Assembly: GCA_009761415.1 (NCBI GenBank)
Contig: QUOL01000003.1
Location: 1,054,001-1,118,000, forward strand
DNA: 64,000 bases
DNA from: Sarcomyxa edulis
Taxonomy: Eukaryota; Basidiomycota; Agaricomycetes; Agaricales; Mycenaceae
Direction: 5' to 3'
Within the stretch, counting starts at the first letter, position 1. Each line of letters starts with the position of its first letter. The notes beneath the pieces are model-generated. The model did no database searches. It saw only the letters and a list, made by a program, of their open reading frames with translations, and was not told the origin of the DNA. Positions 33,801 through 46,132 of the stretch are shown piece after piece. Made by a program: the position numbers and the translations under genes.

Positions 33801-33847
33801 GGGGGCAGGACGAGAGTGACAGCAATGCGAGCGATAGCGACGCATAG
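30832..33847 (+). CDS. UTR1: NAD(+) kinase (Utr1-type)
   Basis: Makes NADP from NAD and ATP. The N-terminal about 200 residues are low-complexity, with an acidic '[10 protein letters not shown]' patch. The core starts '[25 protein letters not shown]' and carries '[18 protein letters not shown]' (GGDG motif, split by an intron near 31955), '[17 protein letters not shown]', '[17 protein letters not shown]', '[29 protein letters not shown]' and '[11 protein letters not shown]', all expected for an active enzyme. The C-terminal about 280 residues add an acidic tract, a KSRSKSR repeat (near 33410-33460) and a Ser/His-rich end, much longer than in yeast Utr1. Lack of a presequence argues for the cytosolic or nuclear enzyme rather than mitochondrial Pos5. 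Confidence 0.93.
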
Positions 33848-34110
33848 ACTGGTTTATATTATCATGGGCCATTGGCCGTTTTTTAGTCTTACATTCCCAT
33901 CTCACGAATCACGAAACAGATTATATATTGTATAGTTAGAAAAGGAATTGGAGCTTACAGGAACGTCGGCGGTTGTTTGGATATCGGGATGTTGCAAAAC
34001 ACGAACATGCGATGATTGCGATCACATGAATGATTTCAATTTGAACTTGAACTTCTCTCAAACTTCTCTTCAACTACATTTACTAAGCTTGATTTCTTTC
34101 TTTCCTGAAC

Positions 34111-36428
34111 ATGACAGACGGGAATCTAACTATCTCGCGCATCAACCGTCTCTTGAGGCCACTACGTAACACATGTGCCACCCTCGCCTCTTTCTCCCTC
34201 TCAACTGGCGCGTCGACCGCCACTTACTCTTCTCGTCCGGAACGGGTTGATATCCTCGGAAGTTCAGCCCTGCCACTCGAGATCCTCCAGTCCCCAGAGA
34301 ATGCTGTCTTGAGATTGAATCTCGACACTAAGAGCCTCGAACTTTCACGCAAAATTTACGCGGTCCGGGATTGCTTCCGCAATGTAGTGCAAGCCGTTTC
34401 CGGTCCTCAGACGCGCAAGGCTTCCAGGGGTGCTCGGATTCTTAGTCTGGCAGCGATGTGCTCAATTGTTGTAGGCCAAAACATGCAGCCAGAGTCTGAT
34501 GACGATGAAGACGACGATGATCCCGTGGAGGAGGAAGAAATGTTGGAACTCGTCAATGAACTTTATGAAGCTATACCCCCACCATATCGCAGGTACGACT
34601 TTTTAATGCCCTTTTTTTCCATATTTATGTGACTGAAATACTTATACTTTGGAATAGATGGGCACTGACTGCTCATGCCCTTGATATCGTGTTCGGAACA
34701 TGTCCTCGGCATCACACTCTCTTGAAGATCCTTTTGGACGTCTGCCTCGCTTCTAATCTTCAGTACGAGTGTCAGATCATAATCAAATATTTGTTATCCT
34801 TTGCAGTGGCTCCTTTGTTTGGCACTGGGGTTCCTCGGATGTGCCATCCTGCACATTCCACTTATCTTACGGATTTGCGGGGAGTCTGGATTGGCGCTGG
34901 ACACACAAATAGGACCTTGGTGGGCGCGTTGATCGAGTCATTGGCAAATGGAAATGGGACCGTCCCTTCTGCATGGGGGTCGAAAGCCGTGAAGAGGCTT
35001 GCGTACGAGCTACGCACTGACGATTTCCCCGCCTACATCGATCTGTTACATGGCTTGACCAAATTTATCGCCGTCGTAGAACAAGCGTCTCAACCTCTCG
35101 TGGGCCGGTGTATCAAGAGAAAACGACAGGAACGTCCACGCGAAGATATTACCCTCCGTGCGCGATTATCGAAATGGATCGACATCGCATCCGAACATAT
35201 CTTCCATATCTCGGAACAACAGTTCGACAACTCTGAGAATGAAAGCTTTTCAGCTGTGATCAAGCTCTTGGAATGTGTCCGTGCCCACAAGATGCACATG
35301 CAGGCCCCGAAGGACGGTGAATCCATGGGCGATGACAAGCTCCAGGATGCTATCATGTGCCTTGCGACCAACTGCATGTTCGCTCCTCGGACTCTTTCAG
35401 ATCCATTTCTCCCTTTCTTAGTCGGTTTCTCGGAAGAGACAAGACCTACTTCCTCTACATTCAGCTCCATGGTTGCGCAAGTCTTCGAACGCGCCATTCG
35501 GCCTATTCCCAGTATAGCTGAATTCGAAGATTGTAAACGGGCTCTGGAGACGAAAGCCGCAGCGCTCAAGTCACACGGTCTTTTGCGCCTGGAAGCCGCT
35601 GTGTGGCAATGCGCACCACGCCACATCGACGTGTTGGAGAAAGAGATGCTAGTCTCCGTCAACGTAGGCTACAAAGCAGTAGTCCGGAGATATAGACTGG
35701 AGCTCATCGACAGAGCAGACGAAGTCTCGAGAGTATGCTTTGAGTCGGTGACAGGGCCTGAGACATTGGAAAGGGAATGGGAGTGGGAAGAAATGGTGGG
35801 TTGTTGGGTTCGGAAAACTGCGCTCTCCGGACCTTCCAGAAAGAAGAAGATGAAGCTCGAACATAGCACCGATGCTCCACGCTTTTCCAAGCGTTTGTCG
35901 TCTCGTAAGGCCAATATTAGCACTGATCGTCAACGGCACCAAAGCGTCGATTCGACGGCGACTTCCTCCACAAATCCTTCCTCCGTCGTTACATCTGGTA
36001 CGTTCTCGTCTCGGGAACGTCCTTCAGAATCACCGACATATCTATCTGATATAACGGACGCAGAAGATGATGACGAGTTCACGGGAGAGACGACTTCTGA
36101 GTCAGTCGTTCCATCGACGAAACGCACTCGAATGATCTCTAATTTCGCCTCGATACTTACGGACGCGCTGTCGAACCGAACCTCTATACACCAGAAACCG
36201 AGAGTTACGGATGTTGTTCGCGGGTCCTCGAGCGCCGTCACCAAAGGGAGAACATCAACTCCTTTTCTTCGTCGAAACGTTTCTTCCTTTCCTCTATCCC
36301 CTGTTAGAAGACACGACCCGTATCGTTCGGGTCTGGGTAGACTTCCATCTCACTATTCTCCGGAACCAGAACCCGCAATCCCTTCTTCCGATCCTCTAGA
36401 CTGTCTAGGACATCCTTCTGATCTTTAG
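34111..36428 (+). CDS. Unknown protein of about 750 aa
   Basis: Two exons, 34111-34592 and 34658-36428, join at 'PPYRR|WALTAHALD' into 750 aa. I do not recognise the family. The first 590 residues look globular and helical, with a 'DDDEDDDD' acidic insert around residue 133, a helical region from 'LTAHALDIVFG' onward and a basic 'RCIKRKRQERPRED' stretch. A lysine cluster 'SRKKKMKLE' (near 35838) could be a nuclear signal. The last about 170 residues are Ser/Thr-rich and disordered. No signal peptide, membrane segment or catalytic motif is seen. Codon structure over 1.7 kb without stops and a canonical intron make it a real gene, probably conserved among Agaricomycetes. Confidence 0.8.
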
Positions 36429-37757
36429 TATTGTAGTCATCTTATATCGATTTGTTGTAATTGTATCCAGGCATTCGTCCTCATGGTGAAGACGCGAGAA
36501 GATACATGAATGTTTTTGGGCCTATTTAGACTTGTGGCACAGTCGTCAATAGTAATAATGCATTGTTATGGGACATGAATGTCAAGCATATTCTGAATCA
36601 TCCCAAGTATATTGTTAGCAATACTTACGGAAGAACCATAGCCCAATATCTCTCAGTAAAAGCGTGATTGAGTTCATCAAGAACGGCACAAAGGGATTTA
36701 TTCAAGCGTCGCACAGGAGATAAGGATGGACCCAGGTGTTGACAAGTCAAAATGTTGAGAAGATATGATTGTTCGTTATGGGTTACACGAGTTTTACAGC
36801 ACGAGGCCTACCATACTGATCCTGATTTGGTACGTTAGATGGCGAGGACATGACGCGGTAGAGGATAATAACATGACGGAAGTAGTGGCTTTCGAGTCTA
36901 TCCAAGGTTTAACGGCAAGGATTGAGAATGCGGAAGTCGTCAATTGAGTCGTTCTCAAATGACTTGGTGGCATTGCGGATGTACAACTATTAGATTCGCC
37001 TCGACAGGAAAAGAACGAGATAACAGCCGAGTAGTTTGACAGTCAAGTCTCCATGACAGATATTCGACTTCAGGGTTGCATAGGATTTCAGGAAGTTCAC
37101 GAAAGTAGCCCACAAGACAGGGCGCTGTTAGTGCGATAGTCCTGCAGCATGAGGAGCAGGTCGTCTGAGTCCGACTCTGGTTATAGATGGGAACAACCAG
37201 TCCATCTATCAAAAACGTGGTTCGAGATGCGTATCCGCCGAGGACAAAACGCTTGTGATCAAGTCCGGAGAAATTTGTAGAAGGGTCGACTGTTACGACT
37301 CTGGATTATTCCATGCTCCATACTAGAGAATTCGTCACTTTGATTTCGCATTCTGCTGTCGTGATGGACCACAAGTATGTGCTCGTCTGGTCCGAGCCTC
37401 CGGGGAACTTCTAGGACGTGGATTGGTTGACAGTAGTTAACACAACTAGTCAAACGTAGAACCACAGGTAGTTCGTAGCTTGTCCACTAGGCCGCGCATC
37501 CACTGGTTATGAAGAGATCCAGTCTGGGGCAGTTTCTCGGAGTTTGCCTAGTTTGCCTTCTGGAGTCCAACGAATCGATAGTGAATATAGCGCAAGATAT
37601 GATTGTGGATTTTCGAATGACTGCAAATTATATACCCTGGATTTGGATTGGAGGATGTCAGTAGCAAAAGCACAAGATTCGAACCGAAATTTCCTCATGA
37701 TCAGGTCTTTCATACTCACCACGTCGTAGACGCACTTCATCAACTCCCCGTATATCG
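36429..37757. other. 1.3-kb intergenic region
   Basis: Several short frames on the minus strand (36955-37212, 37259-37465 and 37507-37872), but I could not join them into one protein and they show no motif. A/T-rich near 36540-36700. No transposon ends, tRNA or repeat recognised. Confidence 0.45.
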
Positions 37758-38090
37758 ATGAGCTCGAAGCCAAAAGATTCGAAACCACTATCTCTCGGCG
37801 ATACACTACGAGATCTCGCTCTCCTTCGGGCATCAGACGTCGATCTTTCATCTGTGCTTCCAGCCTCGACATCTTCTACTAGTTCAAAGGACGAAGCAGA
37901 CGTCTCCGTACAGCGATCTTACGAGTTCGTCCGCGAAGCTAGGTCAGCTATAAAGATTCACGACCGTGCAGATGCTGCGATACAGGGCGAACGACTGGAA
38001 ACTGTTAGGAATAAGTTGGAAGACTTGTTGAAAGGACTAGACGGGAGCAAGGTAACGCCGCATATCAGTCTCTTGTACTTTCCACCGTGA
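37758..38090 (+). CDS. Small helical protein of unknown function (about 100-110 aa)
   Basis: Starts MSSKPKDSKPLSLGDTLRDL and contains 'VQRSYEFVREARSAIKIHDR' and 'LETVRNKLEDLLKGLDG', two charged amphipathic helices. No membrane segment or known domain. As a single exon it ends at 38090. Splicing a possible intron at 38052-38112 would instead end it after ...DGSKA at 38118 (99 aa). The regular heptad-like spacing and balanced charge suggest a real small protein, perhaps one acting in a complex. Function unknown. Confidence 0.6.
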   Translation: MSSKPKDSKPLSLGDTLRDLALLRASDVDLSSVLPASTSSTSSKDEADVSVQRSYEFVREARSAIKIHDRADAAIQGERLETVRNKLEDLLKGLDGSKVTPHISLLYFPP

Positions 38091-38820
38091 CAATTCTACA
38101 ATCCAGTCATAGGCGTAGCCCTCTATTCATGGGTCGTGCAGTTTCCTATTGGCTTCGAAAACGGTCGTGAGTTATTCTCTACATCGCGTGCACAAAGACT
38201 CAATATATTCCACTCTTCGTGTTTCAGAGGACTGGTGAATTTCTCCGGTCAAATTTATCCGTCTAGTCCTAGTCGCGTCCTGGTCTCCATTACCGTGTAC
38301 AGTTTCGTCGAAGTTTACTTGGTGTGAGATCCAGAGTACTTGGTGGAAAACTCCGTCAACCCACGAATGAATCCGATAGCTTGGCTAAACTCCTCCTGTA
38401 ACATATATAAGAGTGACTATCAGACCTGTAATCATCTGCTTCCTCGACGTCAACGTGTACGGCATCAACGATGGCGTGCCCGACTCCGAACCTTTCTTGA
38501 ACCTTCAAGCTCGTGCTTTGCGATGAATCATAACGGTAAGCAAATCTCTACCCCTTTCGCGTAGTTTCCCAGCAACTGAGACCCTTGATTCTGTCAATTC
38601 AAGATGCCTGGGATACTCGAGGAACAGTTTCTCCGAGACGTCTGTCTGTATAAACACCGAGCATGGCTCGAAGCATAGAAGCCCTGTACCATCTTTGTCC
38701 CGTAACGAGGAAGCCAGGACTCTATAACTTGGCCTTTTCGAAACAAGAGCTTTCGTGCGATGCTGCGGAGAGCCCTCTTCTCTTCCTCTCCCCATTCTCT
38801 TGCTACAGTCTACGTTTGAT
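38091..38820. other. Intergenic spacer
   Basis: About 0.7 kb with only short, motif-free frames. Likely 3' region of the small gene and promoter of the DUF6533-like gene. Confidence 0.45.
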
Positions 38821-40596
38821 ATGAGTGGCTTGATACCCCAGGAAGAGATACTACCACTTGTTCAAGCGATACAAGATATCCAATGGACCAGGTTCGCTCT
38901 TTGTGAGAGCATAATTTTCCATCTTCTGGAGTCTGTTTTCTTACCATATGCCTCTCGCTTCTACAGTCGCTTCTGCCACCATTATTTTCTACGATTATGG
39001 TACGACCAACTGAACCCCGTAGGGAAGTTGTAAGAATTGACCAGCGCTATCACTAGCTATTTCTGTCGGCCGAGAGGTAGGTTATCAGGTCATGAACTGT
39101 CGAGCACCTTGACCTTCTACTTTGCTAGATCGACTTAGTGTGGGCATGTATATCTCTGCATTCCCGCCAATTACTAGTCTCACGCAGTTACTGCATCAGA
39201 GAAAAGAATGGTCCATAATAAAGGCCGTCTTTATCTTCCATAGATATTTTGGTGTATCTGGTGTTTGGTGAGTCGAACATCGAGATGATCTTTTCTTGTA
39301 AATCATTACTCAGGGCAGAAAAGCCTAGAAGTCGCTGGTTCGTTTCTTAGCACGTTCTGACCAGAAGGACCTGATTTATTCTTCTTTTGCTTAGCTCTTA
39401 TGAGCAACAACTTGACCGACGCAGTAAGTCCATTCTGTCGCACCTTCATTTATGCGCCACTGACTCGAGACCTTTCATAATCAAAGTTGTAGGTGTTCGT
39501 AATTGTGACTGCAATAATCATATTGACCTTGCATCTACTTTACTGTCGCAAGTTGTACGTGCGTCCATGTCTGTCTGAACCGTGTTTGTTGACTGGAACT
39601 TCGCAGGCTCCTTTTGGTTTCACTGGGAGACATGGGGCTACTCAGTTCTGCTATTCACGACCGAAGGTACTACCTAACATCTACCGTATATCCTGCTGAC
39701 TCATGACCGCATCGTAGTGGTGTTACTTTTGTGGATCTTCGTGGTTTACCAAAAGGATTACCGAGTCCTCGCCTTTATGGGAATGCTATTGGTAGGGGAG
39801 ATGACCGCGGTCATTGTCATTCTCAGTAAATCGTTTTCGTCTCTCGATGGTGCGCGGGATTGCATTACTGTCGCTATTGGAAGAACCGTCTAATACGTCC
39901 CAATGATAACACAGCGAAAGCCGGTCTCATACCTGGAACCTCATATTGTTTGATCTCGCATGCACCAAACTTACTTCACGTATTCTGGCTTCCGATCCTG
40001 GCATACCACACCTTCGTTTTGATATTCTTTTTATTCAAAGGCTATCGTGTATACGCCGTGGAATCTAGGAGGTGGCATAGTAAAGGGCTTTTGGCGATTT
40101 TGTACAAAGATTCTCTCTTGAATTTCCTTGCGTGAGTCTATAGCTATGCCTATTCTTATTTCCTAATCCAATAGTGCTAATTCTTGATCTCGAATACCTT
40201 TCTTTTTCCCAGAATCTTTGGTTCTTATTTGTCATGCGCGGTCATATGGGTCGCAGCAGAGGTAAAGCGGGTCCGATTTCTACTCGAAGCCACTACTGAA
40301 GCTGCGCTGGACAACAGCCTGGATTGGCGCAGATACCTGTCTGCTTCGCTTTGTCCTTCTCCGTCACCAACTGCAACAGACTTCTCTTGAACATTCGTCA
40401 CGCATATTACAAGCACGCCGAATCGACGCGATATCCTGCCACCCGTCAACCTACCCTACAAAGTCCTACGACAGATAGGTTCGCTAGCGATACTACCTTG
40501 GCCGACGGTGTACCTGTGACACCAACGATATACGCACAAGAGACGCCACGAGATGTATGGGTGTTTATGTTGAGAGAGATGAAGTGGTCTGGTTGA
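38821..40596 (+). CDS. DUF6533-like multi-span membrane protein
   Basis: Matches the large Agaricomycete family of about seven-span proteins with an N-terminal DUF6533 region. Reading: 'LVQAIQDIQWTRFALF', intron, 'ASATIIFYDYALSLAISVGRE', intron, 'IDLVW', intron, 'RKEWSIIKAVFIFHRYFGVS', the typical core. Downstream pieces are 'ALMSNNLTDA', 'VFVIVTAIIILTLHLLY', 'AFMGMLLVGEMTAVIVIL', 'LLHVFWLPILAYHTFVLIFFLFKGYRVY', 'LLAILYKDSLLNFLAIFGSYLSCAVIW', 'ALSFSVTNCNRLLLNIRHAYYK' and a soluble tail ending at 40596. The intron 39144-39199 needs a GC donor. I could not fix the exons between about 39260 and 39780, so a local break cannot be excluded. Function of the family is unknown; a receptor-like role has been suggested only from topology. 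Confidence 0.68.
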
Positions 40597-41059
40597 TAGA
40601 GAATCGTGGCATGAATATTCTCCTCGACATGTATAATTCGGCTGGTCCAATCCTTTCCGTTCCGCACTTGCAGCATGTACAGCCTTTCACGCTTCACCAG
40701 ATAAGCCGCCTAGTCATTCTGCCAACGCCGAAGTTCGTCGGCTTTGCACAATAGTTGACCGAATTGCACCATTTTAGCGCTGACCGGGTCTAAAGTGGAC
40801 GCTTGCGAGTACCTTTTGGGTGTCTACACTGACTTCTGTGGCCTTTATTTTGGGTGCGAGTATAACTGCTAGTACTGCAGTGATTGAGTTTAGTTGATTT
40901 TACGTAGGTCCGACGATAAGGAAGCAGAAACATAACCAATTCCCATAAGCGCTAAGCGCAGATTCAAACGGGAAATTATAAATTCTGGATACACGCGGTG
41001 TCTGAAGTTTGTTTTCTTAGACTTGAACGACGTCGAGACCCTCTCCTCCGTTGTGTACG
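40597..41059. other. Intergenic spacer
   Basis: 3' region of the DUF6533-like gene and promoter of the ABC transporter gene. No coding structure. Confidence 0.55.
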
Positions 41060-44000
41060 ATGTTCCCGGTCTCGGTTTCTGCTGCTCTAGCAGCTATACC
41101 TCTGGCCCTCTTCGTCGTTCGCATCCTTTCTCCCGCCCTTGTATTTCTTTCAAGTTTGTCTCTGGTCGCAGCAAGACCTCCGTCTGTACCACAATCACCA
41201 TCTTCAATCACTTCCGTCGTCGTCGCTACTCGTGTACCCCGTCGCGCTCTCATTCTTGCTTTTCTTTCTTTAACGGGCTTAACTTATCTTTCTGATGGTC
41301 TCACATTTGTTGTGTATGCTGTATTGCACAAGACTTGGCCCCATCACACAGGTATCGAAATCAACGCTGTTATCGGATTGGCAGCTTTCTCCGGATTAGC
41401 CGCATTGGGGGCTTTGAAGGACGTTCAAGGAGTAGAGATTTGGTCTTTCAAGAGGGTGAAGGCCGTTATTGCTACCGCATTGGTATTTGACCTTTCCATC
41501 GTGGGCTTATTGGTGGCATCCCTTTATCTCTCCACACATTGTAAGTCTGATCTTTCGTTTCCTGATTTTGATCTTGTCTCAATCCTATCTAGCTCGCCAA
41601 CCATGGACCTGGCCAATCGAGAGTCTCCTACATATTGCTTTCCCGGCATTCCGTATTCTCCTCCTGTTGCCTTTATTGGTGGCACTCTTGTCTCCCCGCG
41701 TGGTATACACGCCTGTCCATTCAGATGATGTCATCGAGACCGCTCCCACACCATCTACTTTCCTTCTTCCTCCAGGGTCAGGTGCCCTTTCTTCTACTGG
41801 CCTCTCGCCCGTCGCAGGTCTTTCCAGCGATGCGAGCAAGTATGGCACTTTCCAATCCATCCATCGTTCAACCTTCCCCCATTCTGTTCCACCTACACGG
41901 CCTGCTTCGCCCGATGCCAAGGTATATTGTTCTTCCTTGTCATTCTGACTTCAACTTCCCTCATCTCTTATTACAGACAAAGGTCACCAAGCCAGATGTT
42001 AACCTCGATCCATCATGGTCAGAAATATGGAGGCGCATTCGTCGCATATCGCCTTATCTGTGGCCATCTGGGAGTCTTCCTTTGCAAGGGCTTGCTGTGA
42101 GTCTTGACATTTAACACAAAAATCCTTTTCTTATACCTATCTTAGGCATTGTGTGTAATCATCGTCTTGATCGGCCGTTTCGTCATGTTTGCTCTGCCTT
42201 TCACTCTCGGGAGAGTGATTCGAATCTTTGAGGAGGGATCGAAGGTTTCGCCATGGCCATATCTCTTCGGATACGTAGCGCTTCGATTCCTACAGGGTAG
42301 TGGTGGATTATCTGCCCTACGTGATACTCTCTGGGCGCCTGTCATGCAATTCTCCGATAGAGGTAATATTCCCATTTCACAAACCCGAGTCTAATGCTAA
42401 CATCTGTTCCAGAAATGTCGCAGCTTTCTTTCAATCACCTACTGAATCTCTCATTCGCCTTCCATACCCGCCGCAAAACCGGCGAAATTTTGCGTATCCT
42501 CGATCGTGGCGCTGCGATCAACCGCACTTTGGAGGTCAGTTGTCAAGTATATACTTCTCTTAGCTGCTATGCTGATGACTTCTAAAATGTTGTAGTTAAT
42601 CTTGTTCAACATTGTTCCCACATTCATCGATATCATTGTTGCTCTCGTCGTCTTTTGCTTCGCCTTTGAATGGATACTTGCCGCTGTTATTTTCGTCGTC
42701 ATGTTTCTCTACGGTGAGTAGCGTTTCCTCATGCATCATCTTTATGCGTCTGACCGATGAACATCCTTCAGTTGCTGCCAGTGTCGTTCTTACGACATGG
42801 CGCACAAAATTGAGGCGTGAGATGAATGAACGTGATTCGGTGAGCTGAAGTCTAAGCTTGTTCCCCCATACGGCGATGCTCACCTGTTTCTCAGGCTACT
42901 CGTTCCATTCATACCGACTGTCTCCTCAATTATGAGACTGTCAAGTATTTTGGTGGTGAAGAACACGAGGGCGCGCGGTATCGTGAAGCTCTCCGCGAAT
43001 ATCAAGCTCTGGAATACAAAGTCACAAGTAGGGACATTTCCCTGAGGACTCATCGTCCTTTCATCACTGACAACTATCTGACAGTTTCTCTCAATCTACT
43101 CAACTTGATTCAAAACTTTATCATCGTGAGTCTATATAACTTTAGCCTTGAATCATATTCACTGTGATTGAATCCGTAGACTCTTGGACTTCTTATTGGA
43201 TCAATGATCGTTGCCCATCGTGTAACAGTGGGAACTTCAAAGCCTAGTGACTTCGTGATCTTCATCACCTATCTTGCTCAAGTTTGTATCTACTTATTTT
43301 CTCCATTCTACTCTAGCCACTCACTTCTTTGTCACACAGCTCTACGGCCCGCTCAATGCTCTTGGTTATATCTATCGTTCTGTCAATCAAGCTCTGGTCG
43401 ACGCGGAGAAACTTCTGAAACTACTCAATGAGCCTACCGAAGTCAACGATAAGCCCGATGCTCCTGACTTGATCGTCAATGAAGGGGAAGTCGAGTTTGG
43501 TTCGTTTTCTTTGGACTATCTTACTTTGTCAACCTGTCTCTGATGTTCAGCTCGATATTACAGAGAACGTCAGCTTCTCTTACGACGATCGTACTACCGC
43601 TCTCAATGGTGTCTCTTTCAAAGTCCCTAAAGGCTCTAGCGTCGCCCTGGTCGGTGAATCCGGTGCAGGGAAATCGACAATTCTGCGTTTACTCTACAGA
43701 TTCTACGATCTTAAGGAAGGTGAAGGTAGAATCCTGATTGACGGCAAGGACATCAGGGACGTCACCCAGGCAAGTCTGAGGAGGGCCATCGGAGTGGTCC
43801 CTCAGGATTCAGTACTCTTCAATACTAGCATCGGCTACAACATTGGGTGCGTCTTGATTAATCACGATGTTCGTTACGTGGAACGTTGAGCTGACCCCCT
43901 TGATTGTTAGATATGGAAAATTCGGAGCTTCTCAGGAGGAGATAGAAGCTGCCGCTAAATCGGCGCAAATGCACGAACGGATCCTGAGTTTCCCTGATGG

Positions 44001-45292
44001 CTATAACACCAAGGTTGGCGAACGAGGTGTCAGATTGAGCGGTGGCGAGAAACAAAGGGTGGCTATCGCGAGGACACTGCTGAAAAACCCACCCATATTG
44101 CTATTGGATGAGGCGACCAGGTATGTTCACTTCACTATCTAGATTTGGAATGCCACTCTCAACTTTCTTGCTTGGCAGTGCCCTTGACACATCGACGGAA
44201 AAGGACATTCAGAAGGCGTTGCAGAACCTCGTGAAAGGTCGATCATCGTTGTCCATCGCTCATCGTCTTTCGGTAAGCATGATTGTTGTATAAATGTAGC
44301 GACAATCGTACTTATGCTTTCGACTTCTAGACCATCTCGTCTGCGGATCTGTGAGTTTTCATGTGCCTGTCTAGGCCCCTGTAGTGCCTTTACTGATATG
44401 AATTGTCTTTAGTATCTTGGTCCTCAAGGATGGCCAAATCGTTGAACAGGGCAGTCACCGCGAGCTCCTCGCTATGAACGGCGTTTTCGCCACCATGTGG
44501 GCTGACCAGATCTCGACCTCCGGTGATTCTATTGCCGATGATAACGCTAAGAACGAGGTCACTGGATACTCTATTGGAGAAGCGGATTCAGGTCTTGTCG
44601 TCGATGAAGTTGTTGCTGAGGAGGCGTCTACTCAAGCAGCGGTTCATGTCCAGGAGGAGACATCAGGGTCTGTTGCCCCCGTCACTTTGGTAGCGACTCC
44701 TGAAGCCATGACAGAACCTCTTCCACCGACTGAAGATGTTCCCATTCCCGCGGAGCCAGTGGCGGCTATCGATCTGACTTCGGACGTATCTCCTTCCGTT
44801 GATTTCCCTTCAACTCCAGAACACATACAGGTTGCTCCTCGTCCCACGGGCTCAGTCCCTATCCCTCTGGCATTCCCCACCTCTCACAACAGCTCATCCC
44901 AGAATGATCTTCCCGGAACACCGTTGTCGCTAGCTCAATCTCCTGGCGTTACGTTCGGAAACATTGATGCATCACCACGATCTGGAACTCCTGATCCAGA
45001 TTCCGAGCCAAAGCGCAAGAGGATATCTTCGCAGAACTTCCAGCGCCTGGCTAAGAGGATCTCCATTACGACTAAACGGCAGGGCTCGACATCTTCGATT
45101 ATTTCCAACATTCCTGGCCTCAAGCGAGATAATTCTCCTCGCGTATCCACTGACGAGGGCAGCGGCAGCCTTCGAGGAGAAGGCAGTAGGCTCGTCAACG
45201 ATAGTCCAGCTTCCAGCATGAAAGATGACACCGACCCGACCAAGACCAAGAAAAAGGACAAGAAAGAGAAGAAGGACAAGAAGAAGAAGTAA
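41060..45292 (+). CDS. HMT1: ABC half-transporter, HMT1/ABCB6 type
   Basis: Half-size ABC exporter of the heavy-metal-tolerance subfamily. An extra N-terminal membrane domain of about five spans ('[25 protein letters not shown]', '[19 protein letters not shown]') precedes the six-span core ('[21 protein letters not shown]', '[20 protein letters not shown]', '[14 protein letters not shown]'). The nucleotide-binding domain has Walker A '[10 protein letters not shown]', Q-loop '[11 protein letters not shown]', signature '[16 protein letters not shown]', Walker B '[14 protein letters not shown]' (split by an intron near 44120) and H-loop 'SIAHRLSTIS'. The tail of about 270 residues is disordered and ends in a Lys-rich KKKDKKEKK run. 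S. pombe Hmt1 moves phytochelatins into the vacuole; this is the likely role. The true ATG is 41060 (an upstream-extended frame begins with TTG). Confidence 0.93.
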
Positions 45293-46132
45293 ACTCTCTT
45301 CTGCTTTGCTCTCTCGCCGCATACCCACCTTTTCATCACGACATTTCACGACCAACGTTCTGACTACCTTAGTAATGATTCTTACGCATATGACCTCCAC
45401 AATTTTTCTTTTTCCCTGCATTTGTCAAGTACCTCGCACATACCTTCATCGATTCATCTCAGAACACTTTTTTTTCACTTTTCTGTGATCATAGTATTAC
45501 ATACCTGCAGGTATAGACTGTTTTTCTTCGTACTGGTGAGATCACACGAGTCACACTGACGTCCATGCCAAATTTGGTATGGATTTGTAGGACCATTTTG
45601 AGATCGGTGAGGCTGGGTAGCAGCGGACCAAGGTAATCATGATAGTGAGCGGTGAGACTCGGTCGCTCTGGAAGCTGTTGGTTACTGCACGATTATGGCG
45701 ATGCGTTGTCGAAGACGGCCAAGGAACGCAAACCTCGGTCACGCGTCTGTCTCAAGTTTTCTATTTAAAATACGAATCGGATATGTTCCTGACCAGCTGA
45801 GCAGGGAGATACCCCTATTGGTGGCTCTGTGGTGGCTGCTAGGTGGCTATATGCGCTATATGCGTGTCTACGTGGTCTCCAGAGATGAATAGGGGACCCT
45901 CAGGACGGAAGGGGTCTCGGCTAAATATGGACCGTGCATTCGCTGTCACATAGCCTTTTTTTTTTGTGGCGGAGTTTGAACTGGGGTAATAGGGTATATA
46001 AAACTTGGCCCCATCATAAACTTTCCCCCAACTTCTTCTTCCCAACCACCCCCTGCAATCCGTTCGAGTTTTCCAGTCTCGGTTTCGTTCAGGTCTCGTT
46101 TCAAGGTTCTTCTATTGTATTAAACAATCATC
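45293..46132. other. Intergenic spacer with promoter of the RRM gene
   Basis: About 0.8 kb without coding structure. It includes an 11-T run near 45957-45967, a TATA box (45995-46002) and a C/T-rich leader before the ATG at 46133. Confidence 0.6.
45995..46002 (+). promoter_or_regulatory. TATA box of the glycine-rich RRM gene
   Basis: TATATAAA 131-138 bases upstream of the start codon, followed by a pyrimidine-rich stretch with transcription probably starting near 46025-46040. A strong TATA box and C/T-rich leader are typical of highly expressed basidiomycete genes. Confidence 0.65.

Noticed and set aside
36955..37872. Three consecutive minus-strand frames that might be exons of one gene
   Set aside because: I could not join them at plausible splice sites into one protein, they show no motif, and the last overlaps the start of the small gene at 37758.
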